Assembly (NCBI GenBank): GCA_023412805.1
Contig: JAEZRM010000008.1
Coordinates: forward strand, 19,666-83,665
Length of the DNA: 64,000 nucleotides
Origin: Pseudomonadota bacterium
Lineage (GTDB): Bacteria > Pseudomonadota > Alphaproteobacteria > Rhizobiales > Hyphomicrobiaceae
Reading direction: 5' to 3'
The position numbers and the translations under genes are program-made. The notes beneath the pieces are model-generated. The model made no database searches and was not told where the DNA came from. It saw only the letters and a list, made by a program, of their open reading frames with translations. Positions 9,078 to 16,643 of this stretch are shown here, one piece after another (position 1 is the stretch's first letter; each line of letters starts with the position of its first letter).

Positions 9078-9357
9078 TATTTCCTCCTAGATCAGCCGGA
9101 TGCGGCGCGCCTTGGGGCGCCCGCTCAGGTGCAGGAAAGCAACGCCGTGTCTGCAGATCCCTCCATGTCCCTGCCGACTTCAGCGGTTCTTTCGGTGCAC
9201 CGGGCCATTAGGTGACCGAACTTGAAAGATTCTCATATGTCCGGACTTGGGCCTGCTGTCTTCTAACGGGCAACGACCTGCTTGTCTCCCTTGGCAAGCA
9301 CAGACCTTCCATGCAGCCTATCCACGAAGAAACGACTTGATCTCAACGGAGGAAACC

Positions 9358-9717
9358 ATGGCAGCGAACGACATCGAGACGCTCCACGCCCTCAATGAGA
9401 ACTACGTGCGCTCGGTCGCCGAATCGGACGTGCGCTGGTTCGACGAGAACCTCTCGGCCGATTTCCTCAATACCAATCCGGACTGCACGATCATCGACCG
9501 CGCCGACTTCCTGAAGCGGATTTCCAACCCGGTGGGGGTCACAGGCCTGCACCCGGAGGATGTGAACATCCGCCTCTTCGGCGATTTCGCAATCATCCAC
9601 GCCCGCACGGTCTACTCGAAGCCCGACGGCAGCTCCGGTGCCGGTCGCTATACCGACATCTGGGCGCGCCAGGACGGGCGTTGGCTCTGCGTCGCGGCCC
9701 ACGTCGCGCGCGGCTGA
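9358..9717 (+). CDS. nuclear transport factor 2-like (DUF4440/SnoaL) protein
   Basis: A 119-residue single-domain NTF2-fold protein of the DUF4440/SnoaL type: an N-terminal helix pair (ALNENYVRSVAESDVRWFDENL), then DFLNTNPDCTIIDRADFLKRI and the beta strands ending WARQDGRWLCVAAHVARG. I start at 9358 because GGAGG sits five bases before that ATG; the open frame upstream lacks family likeness. No signal peptide. Fold members include isomerases, dehydratases and simple ligand-binding proteins, so no reaction can be assigned. It is divergent from the solute-binding pair and lies 74 bases before dapB. Confidence 0.78.
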   Translation: MAANDIETLHALNENYVRSVAESDVRWFDENLSADFLNTNPDCTIIDRADFLKRISNPVGVTGLHPEDVNIRLFGDFAIIHARTVYSKPDGSSGAGRYTDIWARQDGRWLCVAAHVARG

Positions 9718-9791
9718 TCTCCGCGGCCTCTTTCGCGCTGGCTCGGGCCGGTGCTATAGGGCCTCAGCATAGTCAATCGGGACAAAATCCA

Positions 9792-10601
9792 ATGAGCGCG
9801 ATGAAGCTGGCCGTGATGGGCGCCGCAGGCCGCATGGGGCGCGAGCTGATCCGCGCCGTGCACGCGACAGGCGGCGACGCAGTGGTCGCGGGCGCCATCG
9901 AGCGCGCCGGATCGAATGCCATCGGCCAGGATGCGGGCGAACTCGCGGGGATCGGCAAGATCGGCGTACCCGTGACCGACGACCCGCTCGACATCGTCGC
10001 CAAGGTCGACGGCATACTCGACTTCACGATACCCGAGGTGAGCGTCGAGGTCGCAGGTCTCGCCGCCAATGCCCGCATCGTCCACGTCCTCGGCACGACC
10101 GGCTTCACGGGCACGCACGAGGCGGCGATCAAGGCTGCCGCGCGCCACGCCACCATCATCAAAGCCGGCAACATGAGCCTCGGCGTGAATCTGCTCGTCG
10201 CGCTGACGCGCAAGGTTGCCGAGGCGCTGGACGAGGATTTCGACATCGAAGTCCTCGAAATGCATCACAAGCACAAGATCGATGCGCCGTCCGGCACCGC
10301 GCTCATGCTCGGCCAGGCGGCAGCCGATGGCCGCGGCGTCGATCTCGCTGAAACGAGCGTCCGCTCGCGCGACGGTCATACAGGCGCCCGCAAGCGCGGC
10401 GACATCGGCTTCGCGACGCTGCGCGGCGGCAATGTCGTCGGCGAGCACAGCGTCATCTTCGCCGCCGACGGCGAGCGTGTCGTGCTGACCCATCTCGCGA
10501 CGGATCGCGGCATCTTTGCGCGCGGCGCCGTCAAGGCTGCGCTCTGGGGGCGGGGCAAAGGCCCCGGCCTGTTCACCATGGCCGATGTTCTCGGGATCTG
10601 A
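9792..10601 (+). CDS. dapB: 4-hydroxy-tetrahydrodipicolinate reductase
   Basis: A 269-residue DapB, which reduces hydroxy-tetrahydrodipicolinate with NAD(P)H in lysine and meso-diaminopimelate synthesis. The nucleotide-binding motif VMGAAGRMGREL is at residues 8-19. The substrate loop EVLEMHHKHKIDAPSGTA holds the catalytic His and Lys. GGNVVGEHSVIF follows in the C-terminal domain. The length is normal. The start at 9792 (MSAMKL) is chosen over an upstream frame that is not conserved; an ATG three codons later is also possible, and the ribosome site is weak. It is followed by gpmA after 57 bases, an order found in many Hyphomicrobiales. Confidence 0.96.
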   Translation: MSAMKLAVMGAAGRMGRELIRAVHATGGDAVVAGAIERAGSNAIGQDAGELAGIGKIGVPVTDDPLDIVAKVDGILDFTIPEVSVEVAGLAANARIVHVLGTTGFTGTHEAAIKAAARHATIIKAGNMSLGVNLLVALTRKVAEALDEDFDIEVLEMHHKHKIDAPSGTALMLGQAAADGRGVDLAETSVRSRDGHTGARKRGDIGFATLRGGNVVGEHSVIFAADGERVVLTHLATDRGIFARGAVKAALWGRGKGPGLFTMADVLGI

Positions 10602-10658
10602 GTGGCCGCTGAGCCGTTAGAAGATCACAGACTGTAACGAACGGAACTCTCCGCGATC

Positions 10659-11279
10659 ATGACCCATCTCCTCGTCCTCGTCCGTCACGGTGAAAGCGCC
10701 TGGAACAAGCTCAATCTGTTCACAGGCTGGAAGGATCCTGATCTCACCGAGAAGGGCATCGAGGAGGCGACGCGCGCCGGCCGTCTGCTCAAGGAGGCGG
10801 GGCACAAGTTCGATATCGCCTACACCAGCGCGCTCACCCGCGCCCAGCACACCTTGCGGCTGATCCTCGGCGAACTCGGCCAGACGGACCTGGAAACCGT
10901 CCGCGATCAGCGCCTGAATGAGCGCGACTACGGCGATCTCTCCGGCCTCAACAAGGATGATGCGCGCAAGCGCTGGGGCGAGGAGCAGGTGCACATTTGG
11001 CGCCGCAGCTATGACGTGCCACCGCCCGGCGGCGAGAGCCTCAAGGACACAGCCGTGCGCGTGCTCCCCTACTACGAGGCCGAGATCTGGCCCAAGCTCA
11101 AGAGCGGCAAGAGTGTGATCGTCGCTGCCCATGGCAATTCTCTGCGCGCGCTCATCATGCAGCTCGAAGGGCTCACGGGCGAAGAGATCATCAAGCGCGA
11201 ACTCGCGACCGGCGCACCGATCGTCTACGAACTCGACGATGCCGGCAAAGTCGTAAGCCGCCGCGATCTCGTGGCGTAA
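10659..11279 (+). CDS. gpmA: 2,3-bisphosphoglycerate-dependent phosphoglycerate mutase
   Basis: A 206-residue histidine-phosphatase-fold enzyme that interconverts 3- and 2-phosphoglycerate in glycolysis and gluconeogenesis. The phosphohistidine motif LVRHGESAWN places the catalytic His at residue 10. GWKDPDLTEKG, RLNERDYGDLSGLNK, PPPGGESLKDTA and the second active-site His in VAAHGNSLRA are all intact. It is the short form usual in Alphaproteobacteria, lacking part of the C-terminal lid. It follows dapB on the same strand. Its last 55 bases overlap the 3' end of a convergent monooxygenase gene. Confidence 0.95.
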   Translation: MTHLLVLVRHGESAWNKLNLFTGWKDPDLTEKGIEEATRAGRLLKEAGHKFDIAYTSALTRAQHTLRLILGELGQTDLETVRDQRLNERDYGDLSGLNKDDARKRWGEEQVHIWRRSYDVPPPGGESLKDTAVRVLPYYEAEIWPKLKSGKSVIVAAHGNSLRALIMQLEGLTGEEIIKRELATGAPIVYELDDAGKVVSRRDLVA

Positions 11280-12505
11280 CGCGCACTCCAATCACCGGGG
11301 TCGAGTTCGCTGAACGGCCCGGTCCTGATGCCCGCGAGTGTGCGCAGCATTTGCCCTTCCGCAAAGGGCACGATCGACGCGAGGCCGAAGGTTGCATCGC
11401 GCACGAAGCCGAGCACACGGCTGTCCGACTGGAAGAACGGCGTCAGCCAGCGGCTCGCGAGCTGGTAGAATCCAACGTGACGCCGCCGCTGATTGTGGAA
11501 GTCACCAAGCGCCACCTCGATCGAGCTGCCCGCCTCCAGCGCTGCGGAAAGCATCATCGCATCGACGAGCGCCAGATTTCCTCCCTGCCCGAGCTGCGGG
11601 CTCGTGCCATGCGCGCCATCGCCGATGACCGCGAAGCCCAGCTCCGCACAGTACGAGCGCTCGACCACGACATCCGCATAGGACACGAACGAGAGGTCAT
11701 TCGCCGTCCGCACACCGTCGAGAATGGGCGAAACCTCCGGCCACAGTGCCGCGACGCGCGCCTTCCAGGCATCGAGGCCGGCGGCCAGCCACGCCTCGCG
11801 CTGATCCGCGCGCACACTCCAGAAGAAGGCGCAGCGCGGCGTCGGATCATTCGGCAATCGCCCGATGGGGAGCACGCCGATCATGACCGGCGCGCCGTCA
11901 TAGCGCTGCATGAGAGTCGTGCGATGTCGCCACCCTTCCGTGATCGGCAGCGCCGCCCAGATGGCGCCATACGTGAACGGGCGGTTGCGGATCCGACCGC
12001 CGAGTGCATGGCGCAAAGGCGAGCGCATGCCAGTCGCATCGATAATGAGATCATACGGCCCGTGGTGACGCCCGAGCGTATCCACCACCACGGAACGCCG
12101 ATGCGCATGGCGCTCGACATAGGACGCCTCGACGCCGGGCGTGATCGGCACGCCACACCGCAAAACCTCATCATGGAGCAGCGCGAAGAGGCTCGCGCGG
12201 TGAATGCCGAGTCCAAAGAGGTGTGGCTGCAGCCTGCGGTAGTCCATGGCGAGGATGCGACGGCCACGCACCGTGCGTCCTTCGAGATCATGAATGACGG
12301 CGCCGAGACTGAGCGCGCGAACATCGAGCCCGAGCTGTGCGAGGCAGGCGAGGCCCGTCGGCTGCAGCAGGAGCCCGGCACCAACGGGCCGCGCCTCGGC
12401 AAAACGTTCGAGCAGGTGGACGTCGTGGCCGTCGCGCGCCAAGAAGGCCGCCGACGCGAGGCCGCCGACGCCCGCACCGACGATGCCTATTCGCAGGTTC
12501 CGCAT
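11225..12505 (-). CDS. FAD-dependent monooxygenase/oxidoreductase
   Basis: A 426-residue class A flavoprotein monooxygenase relative. GxGxxG is at residues 8-16 (GIVGAGVGGLAS), the DG-like motif DATGMRSPLRHAL near 155, and the GD motif GDGAHGTSPQLGQGG near 297. The central DG motif is degenerate (DATGMR in place of GADGxxS), so NADPH binding may differ from typical hydroxylases. The last 18 residues (RYATRSRRLTTLPASSSS) are coded inside the convergent gpmA gene and look unconserved. A small membrane protein gene ends 52 bases upstream of its ATG and may be cotranscribed with it. Substrate unknown. Confidence 0.8.
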   Translation of the reverse strand: MRNLRIGIVGAGVGGLASAAFLARDGHDVHLLERFAEARPVGAGLLLQPTGLACLAQLGLDVRALSLGAVIHDLEGRTVRGRRILAMDYRRLQPHLFGLGIHRASLFALLHDEVLRCGVPITPGVEASYVERHAHRRSVVVDTLGRHHGPYDLIIDATGMRSPLRHALGGRIRNRPFTYGAIWAALPITEGWRHRTTLMQRYDGAPVMIGVLPIGRLPNDPTPRCAFFWSVRADQREAWLAAGLDAWKARVAALWPEVSPILDGVRTANDLSFVSYADVVVERSYCAELGFAVIGDGAHGTSPQLGQGGNLALVDAMMLSAALEAGSSIEVALGDFHNQRRRHVGFYQLASRWLTPFFQSDSRVLGFVRDATFGLASIVPFAEGQMLRTLAGIRTGPFSELDPGDWSARYATRSRRLTTLPASSSS

Positions 12506-12557
12506 GAGTGCATTCCGGCCTGCGAAAAATCGATCAAGAGATGAAGTCCGCGCCAGC

Positions 12558-13043
12558 CTAGGTCACGGGCCCGAGCGCGCGACGCGGCCTCGATGGGGCA
12601 TTGGCCGCCTCGATCTCGGCGGCCCGCCTGCGTTCGTCGGCCGTGCGGCCGGCCACGAGCCAGTACACCAAGCCGGCAATGAAGCCGCCCGTCATGAAGG
12701 CCGTCAGGGCGTAGTTGTTGACGATGGTCGGTGCGCCCTGCAGCTCACTTACATACTGCGCAAGAAAGCCAACTCCTGCGATCATCAGCCCGACGAGCGC
12801 ATAGAAGATCCAATCGCCGATGCCGCGCCATTCCGCCATGGCCGCCGCGACGAAGGCCAGCGGCGCTGCAAAGATCAGCACCTGGATGGAGCTTGCAAGA
12901 AGCTGGAAGCCCGCCATGGAGAACCGGCCCGCTTCCCCGCCCGCAAGGTCCGCAGGCGTGAAGACGAAGGCGACGAGGACGAACGCGAAGGCAATGCACG
13001 CCGCAACGTAGCCGCCCAAGATCAACAACACGCGCAACAACAT
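12558..13043 (-). CDS. hypothetical membrane protein with four helices
   Basis: A 161-residue protein with about four hydrophobic segments (residues 5-30, 43-68, 75-98 and 110-132) and a charged, Arg/Glu-rich cytosolic tail (GRTADERRRAAEIEAANAPS). I do not recognise a characterised family. I start at the ATG at 13041-13043 (MLLRVLLILGG), which begins directly with the first helix; the frame stays open upstream but that part is Arg-rich and unlike a membrane protein. The ribosome site is weak. It is upstream of, and on the same strand as, the FAD monooxygenase, and divergent from the thiolase gene. Confidence 0.68.
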   Translation of the reverse strand: MLLRVLLILGGYVAACIAFAFVLVAFVFTPADLAGGEAGRFSMAGFQLLASSIQVLIFAAPLAFVAAAMAEWRGIGDWIFYALVGLMIAGVGFLAQYVSELQGAPTIVNNYALTAFMTGGFIAGLVYWLVAGRTADERRRAAEIEAANAPSRPRRALGPVT

Positions 13044-13311
13044 GATATCGCTCGCCCCATAGCCCCGCGACCGCCCTCCGCAATTATAGGGATCGGCCCG
13101 AATCCAGCAAGGGAGCAGCAAGCGTTCAGCCATTCCGGCCATCGCGAGCCAAACCGCGCGCAACCATCCCTGCGCGGACGAGTGCCCGCCACGAGCGTCA
13201 TTTGCATAGGCCCTTGCCCTGGCCGGGCTTGACGCCGCCGATATGAGGCGTAGACGTTCAACCCCATCCAATGGAATGAAAATCACGGGAGTTCTGGGAG
13301 AGCATGGCCGG

Positions 13312-14487
13312 ATGAGCACCAAGGGCAAAGCGTACATTGTCGGGGCCTACGAGCATCCGACGCGAAAGGCGCCGGACAAGTCCCTCGCCCAGCTTCACGC
13401 CGAGGTCGCCAAAGGCGCGATCGAGGATGCGGGGCTCAGCAAGGACGACATCGACGGGTATTTCTGTGCAGCCGGCGATACGCCAGGCCTCGGCGGCAAC
13501 TCGTTCGCCGACTACATGGGCCTCCGCCTCAAGCACATCGACACGACGGACACGGGCGGCTCGTCCTACCTCCTCCATGTCGGCCATGCGGCGCAGGCCA
13601 TCGCGGCCGGCAAGTGCAACATCGCGCTCGTCACGCTCGCCGGCCGTCCGCGCTCGGAGGGCGTGCAGACTGGCACGAACCCGCGCATGGGCAGCCCCAG
13701 CCAGCCGGATCTCCAGTTCGAGTTCCCCTATGGTCCGGCGACCGGGAATATGTACGCCATGTGCGCCATGCGGCACATGCATCAGTACGGCACCACGAGT
13801 GAGCAACTCGCCTGGGTGAAAGTCGCGGCCTCGCATCACGCGCAGTACAATCCGCACGCCATGCTGCCGAAGGTCGTCACCGTCGAGGACGTCGTCAACT
13901 CGCCGATGGTCGCCGATCCGCTGCATCGCCTCGACTGCTGCGTCATCTCCGACGGTGGCGGCGCGCTGATCATTACCAAGCCCGAGATCGCCAAGAGCCT
14001 GAAGCGGCCGCTGGTCAAGGTCATCGGCACGGGCGAGGCCGTCAAGCACCAGATGGGCGGCCAGGATCTCGACCTGACGTTCTCCGCAGGCCGCTGGTCA
14101 GGCGCGCGCGCCTTCGAAGAAGCGGGCGTCAAGCACAATGACATCAAGTACGCCTCGATCTACGACAGCTTCACGATCACGGTCGTGATGCAGCTCGAGG
14201 ATCTCGGTTTCTGCGAGGTCGGCCAGGGCGGCAAGTTCGTCTCGGATGGCAATCTCATCTCGGGCGTCGGCAAGCTGCCGTTCAACACGGACGGCGGCGG
14301 CCTTTGCAACAACCACCCGGGCAACCGCGGCGGCATGACGAAGGTCATCGAGGCAGTTCGTCAGCTCCGCGGCGAGGCTCATCCGAAAGTGCAGGTTCCG
14401 AATTGCGATATCGCGCTGGCGCACGGCACGGGCGGCTCGCTCGGCACGCGGCACGTCGGTGCGACAGTCATCATGGAGCGGGAGTAA
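13312..14487 (+). CDS. thiolase-fold protein (SCP-x/lipid-transfer type) lacking the nucleophilic Cys
   Basis: A 391-residue thiolase-superfamily protein of the acetyl-CoA acetyltransferase/SCP-x branch. Where a thiolase has its acyl-accepting Cys, this protein reads DTTDTGGSSYLL (residues 77-88), with no Cys. The His of the GHP motif is kept in LCNNHPGNRGGM, and the C-terminal block reads CDIALAHGTGGSLG. The gene is six bases before a DUF35 zinc-ribbon/OB protein. Such pairs are known from the steroid aldolase Ltp2-ChsH2 and from archaeal thiolase/HMG-CoA synthase complexes, so this is probably a two-subunit enzyme acting on an acyl-CoA; an aldolase (retro-Claisen-like) role is an inference. 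The start at 13312 has GGGAG about 12 bases upstream; an upstream in-frame ATG is less likely. Confidence 0.85.
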   Translation: MSTKGKAYIVGAYEHPTRKAPDKSLAQLHAEVAKGAIEDAGLSKDDIDGYFCAAGDTPGLGGNSFADYMGLRLKHIDTTDTGGSSYLLHVGHAAQAIAAGKCNIALVTLAGRPRSEGVQTGTNPRMGSPSQPDLQFEFPYGPATGNMYAMCAMRHMHQYGTTSEQLAWVKVAASHHAQYNPHAMLPKVVTVEDVVNSPMVADPLHRLDCCVISDGGGALIITKPEIAKSLKRPLVKVIGTGEAVKHQMGGQDLDLTFSAGRWSGARAFEEAGVKHNDIKYASIYDSFTITVVMQLEDLGFCEVGQGGKFVSDGNLISGVGKLPFNTDGGGLCNNHPGNRGGMTKVIEAVRQLRGEAHPKVQVPNCDIALAHGTGGSLGTRHVGATVIMERE

Positions 14488-14493
14488 ACAACG

Positions 14494-14886
14494 ATGTCAG
14501 GTGAAGAGAGAATCTATCCGGTCGTTCCCGCGACCCCGGGTTCGGAGGCCTACTGGGAAGGCGCCAACGCCGGCAAGCTGATGCTCGGGTACTGCAAGTC
14601 CTGCGACAAGTCCTACTACTACCCGCGCGGCGTCTGCCCGATGTGCCTCTCGACGGATGTCGAGCTGCGCGAGGCGAAGGGCACGGGGACCGTCTACACG
14701 TACTCCGTCATGCGGCCCGCGAAGCCCGTCTACGTCATTGCCTACGTGACGCTCGACGAAGGCCCCTCGATGATGACGAACATCGTCGATTGTGACCCGG
14801 CAGCCGTGAAGATCGGCCAGAAGGTCAAAGCGGTCTACAAGCCCCGCGAGGACGGATCCAAGATCGTTTGCTTCACGCCGGCCTGA
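14494..14886 (+). CDS. zinc-ribbon/OB-fold (DUF35) partner of the thiolase
   Basis: A 130-residue DUF35 protein. The N-terminal rubredoxin-like zinc ribbon has C34-x2-C37 and C48-x2-C51 (GYCKSCDKSYYYPRGVCPMC). The OB-fold follows from GTGTVYTYSVM to the C terminus. In Ltp2-ChsH2 and archaeal thiolase/HMG-CoA synthase complexes the DUF35 chain binds or channels the CoA substrate between the active sites. Its placement six bases after the thiolase-fold gene makes it the likely second subunit here. A strong intrinsic terminator follows, so the two genes form a closed transcription unit. Confidence 0.87.
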   Translation: MSGEERIYPVVPATPGSEAYWEGANAGKLMLGYCKSCDKSYYYPRGVCPMCLSTDVELREAKGTGTVYTYSVMRPAKPVYVIAYVTLDEGPSMMTNIVDCDPAAVKIGQKVKAVYKPREDGSKIVCFTPA

Positions 14887-14913
14887 TCGCGCGCGTTACG
14901 TATTGCTAAGTCC

Positions 14914-14948
14914 AAGGCCCCGGCGGGTGATCGGCCCGCCGGGGCCTT
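14914..14948 (+). terminator. intrinsic terminator after the thiolase-DUF35 unit
   Basis: A perfect 14-bp stem (AAGGCCCCGGCGGG at 14914-14927 with its complement at 14935-14948) closes a seven-base loop and runs into TTTGCTTT. It starts 28 bases after the DUF35 stop codon and insulates that unit from the urea operon. Confidence 0.85.
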
Positions 14949-14984
14949 TGCTTTGGGCCTCGGGCCGTCCGCCCGCATCGTCTT

Positions 14985-15080
14985 CAGGCAGAGTGCCTGC
15001 TCGCGCCGCAGTTTCGGCGCCGTTCGCGACTGATTAGCAGGCAACGCACGCTCTCAGCCTTATTTTCAGGCAGCGCACGC
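14985..15080. promoter_or_regulatory. repeated CAGGCA motifs upstream of the urt sigma-54 promoter
   Basis: Three CAGGCA motifs lie 70-180 bases before the sigma-54 promoter. One is the perfect inverted repeat CAGGCA-gag-TGCCTG at 14985-14999. Two are a 14-bp direct repeat with one mismatch, CAGGCAACGCACGC at 15038-15051 and CAGGCAGCGCACGC at 15067-15080. The distance and arrangement suit an upstream activating site for a bacterial enhancer-binding protein. They do not match the usual NtrC consensus (TGCACC-N5-GGTGCA), so the binding protein is not identified. Confidence 0.4.
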
Positions 15081-15147
15081 ACCCCTCTCCATCCCTCTCG
15101 AAGCCTTAGCTCGCTGAATACGCTGCATTTTCCCCTGCGCAGACGCG

Positions 15148-15163
15148 TTGGCACACGGCTTGC
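15148..15163 (+). promoter_or_regulatory. sigma-54 (RpoN) promoter of urtABCDE
   Basis: The sequence TTGGCACACGGCTTGC matches the sigma-54 consensus TGGCAC-N5-TTGC, with the GG (15150-15151) and GC (15162-15163) dinucleotides exactly 12 bases apart. Transcription would start near 15175. The urtA ATG follows 30 bases later behind ACAGGAGG. Sigma-54 control fits nitrogen-limitation control of urea uptake. The call rests on pattern match and position. Confidence 0.8.
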
Positions 15164-15205
15164 GACCACTGTTAACCGTCAGTTCACCGGTTACAGGAGG
15201 AAAGC

Positions 15206-16501
15206 ATGCTGAAACGTCGGAATGTGCTCGCGGGGATAGCCGCGACGGCACTGGCGGGAGGCACATTGTTTGCGGGCACTCCGCTCGCTCAAGCCCAAGA
15301 CACGATCAAAGTCGGCGTGCTCCACTCGCTCTCCGGCACGATGGCGATCAGCGAAACGACGCTCAAGGACACAATGCTGTTCCTGATCGAGGAGCAGAAC
15401 AAGAAGGGCGGCGTGCTCGGCAAGAAGCTCGAGGCCGTCGTCGTCGATCCCGCTTCGAACTGGCCGCTCTTCGCCGAGAAGGCGCGCGAACTCATCACGC
15501 AGCACAAAGTCTCGGCCGTATTCGGCTGCTGGACGAGCGTCAGCCGCAAGTCCGTGCTCCCGGTCTTCAAGGAGCTCAACAACATCCTCTTCTACCCCGT
15601 GCAGTACGAGGGCGAGGAGAGCGAGCGCAACGTCTTCTACACGGGCGCGGCGCCGAACCAGCAGGCCATTCCGGCCGTCGACTATCTCATGAGCAAGGAC
15701 GGCGGCGAGGTGAAGCGGTGGGTGCTCGCGGGCACCGACTACGTCTATCCGCGCACGACCAACCGCATTCTCGAAGCCTACCTCCTCGCCAAGGGCGTCG
15801 CGAAGGAGGACATCATGATCAACTACACGCCATTCGGTCATTCCGACTGGCAGACGATCGTGTCCGACATCGTGAAGTTCGGCTCGGGCGGTAAGAAGAC
15901 CGCCGTCGTCTCCACCATCAACGGCGACGCCAACGTGCCCTTCTACAAGGAGCTCGCCAACAAGGGCGTGAAGGCGACCGACATCCCGGTTGTGGCGTTC
16001 TCGGTCGGCGAGGAAGAGCTCGCGGGCCTCGACACCAAGGATCTCGTCGGCCATCTCTCCGCCTGGAACTATTTCCAGTCGGTCAAGAACCCGGCGAACG
16101 ACGAGTTCATCAAGAAGTGGCAGGCCTTCACGAAGAATCCGAAGCGCGTGACCAACGATCCGATGGAGGCACACGTCATCGGCTTCGCCATGTGGGTCAA
16201 GGCCGTCGAGAAGGCCGGCACGTTCGACGTCGACAAGGTCATCGACGCTCTGCCCGGTATCGAAGCGCCGAACCTGACGGGCGGCATCTCGAAGATGCTT
16301 CCGAACCACCACATCACCAAGCCCGTGCTGATCGGCGAAATCCGCGCCGACGGTCAGTATGACGTCGTGTGGCAGACGAAAGACCTCGTCCCTGGCGACG
16401 CATGGACCGACTACCTCGAAGGCTCGAAGGATCTCGAAGCCGACTGGGTCGGCAAGAAGTGCGGCAACTTCAACACCAAGACAGGTAAGTGCGGCTCCTG
16501 A
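15206..16501 (+). CDS. urtA: urea ABC transporter substrate-binding protein
   Basis: A 431-residue periplasmic-binding protein of the urea/short-chain amide class (Peripla_BP_5). The signal peptide starts MLKRRNVLAG and ends near PLAQA-QD; the RR could mean Tat export but the core also suits Sec. The mature protein has the UrtA phrases KVGVLHSLSGTMAISE, LFYPVQYEGEE and the C-terminal W-V-G-K-K-C segment. It captures urea for the UrtBCDE membrane complex. AGGAGG lies six bases before the ATG. The gene is the first of the operon, directly behind a sigma-54 promoter. A hairpin after its stop probably lets it be expressed above the membrane components. Confidence 0.96.
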   Translation: MLKRRNVLAGIAATALAGGTLFAGTPLAQAQDTIKVGVLHSLSGTMAISETTLKDTMLFLIEEQNKKGGVLGKKLEAVVVDPASNWPLFAEKARELITQHKVSAVFGCWTSVSRKSVLPVFKELNNILFYPVQYEGEESERNVFYTGAAPNQQAIPAVDYLMSKDGGEVKRWVLAGTDYVYPRTTNRILEAYLLAKGVAKEDIMINYTPFGHSDWQTIVSDIVKFGSGGKKTAVVSTINGDANVPFYKELANKGVKATDIPVVAFSVGEEELAGLDTKDLVGHLSAWNYFQSVKNPANDEFIKKWQAFTKNPKRVTNDPMEAHVIGFAMWVKAVEKAGTFDVDKVIDALPGIEAPNLTGGISKMLPNHHITKPVLIGEIRADGQYDVVWQTKDLVPGDAWTDYLEGSKDLEADWVGKKCGNFNTKTGKCGS

Positions 16502-16560
16502 CGCCTGCGACTGACGGCGTGTCCTCCACCACGTCACAGCTTGCAAGCACGCGCATGTGT

Positions 16561-16583
16561 CTCCCCGCCACGTTGGCGGGGAG
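16561..16583 (+). promoter_or_regulatory. intercistronic hairpin between urtA and urtB
   Basis: A perfect 10-bp stem, CTCCCCGCCA and its complement around a CGT loop, lies in the 142-base gap between urtA and urtB. It has no T-run. Hairpins in this position after a binding-protein gene commonly stabilise the upstream mRNA or reduce readthrough, giving excess binding protein. That role is inferred from position. Confidence 0.6.
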
Positions 16584-16643
16584 GCCATCTCGAAAAACCG
16601 ATAACTGACCGCTCGGCGTACTCGACCGGAATGAAGAGGGCCC

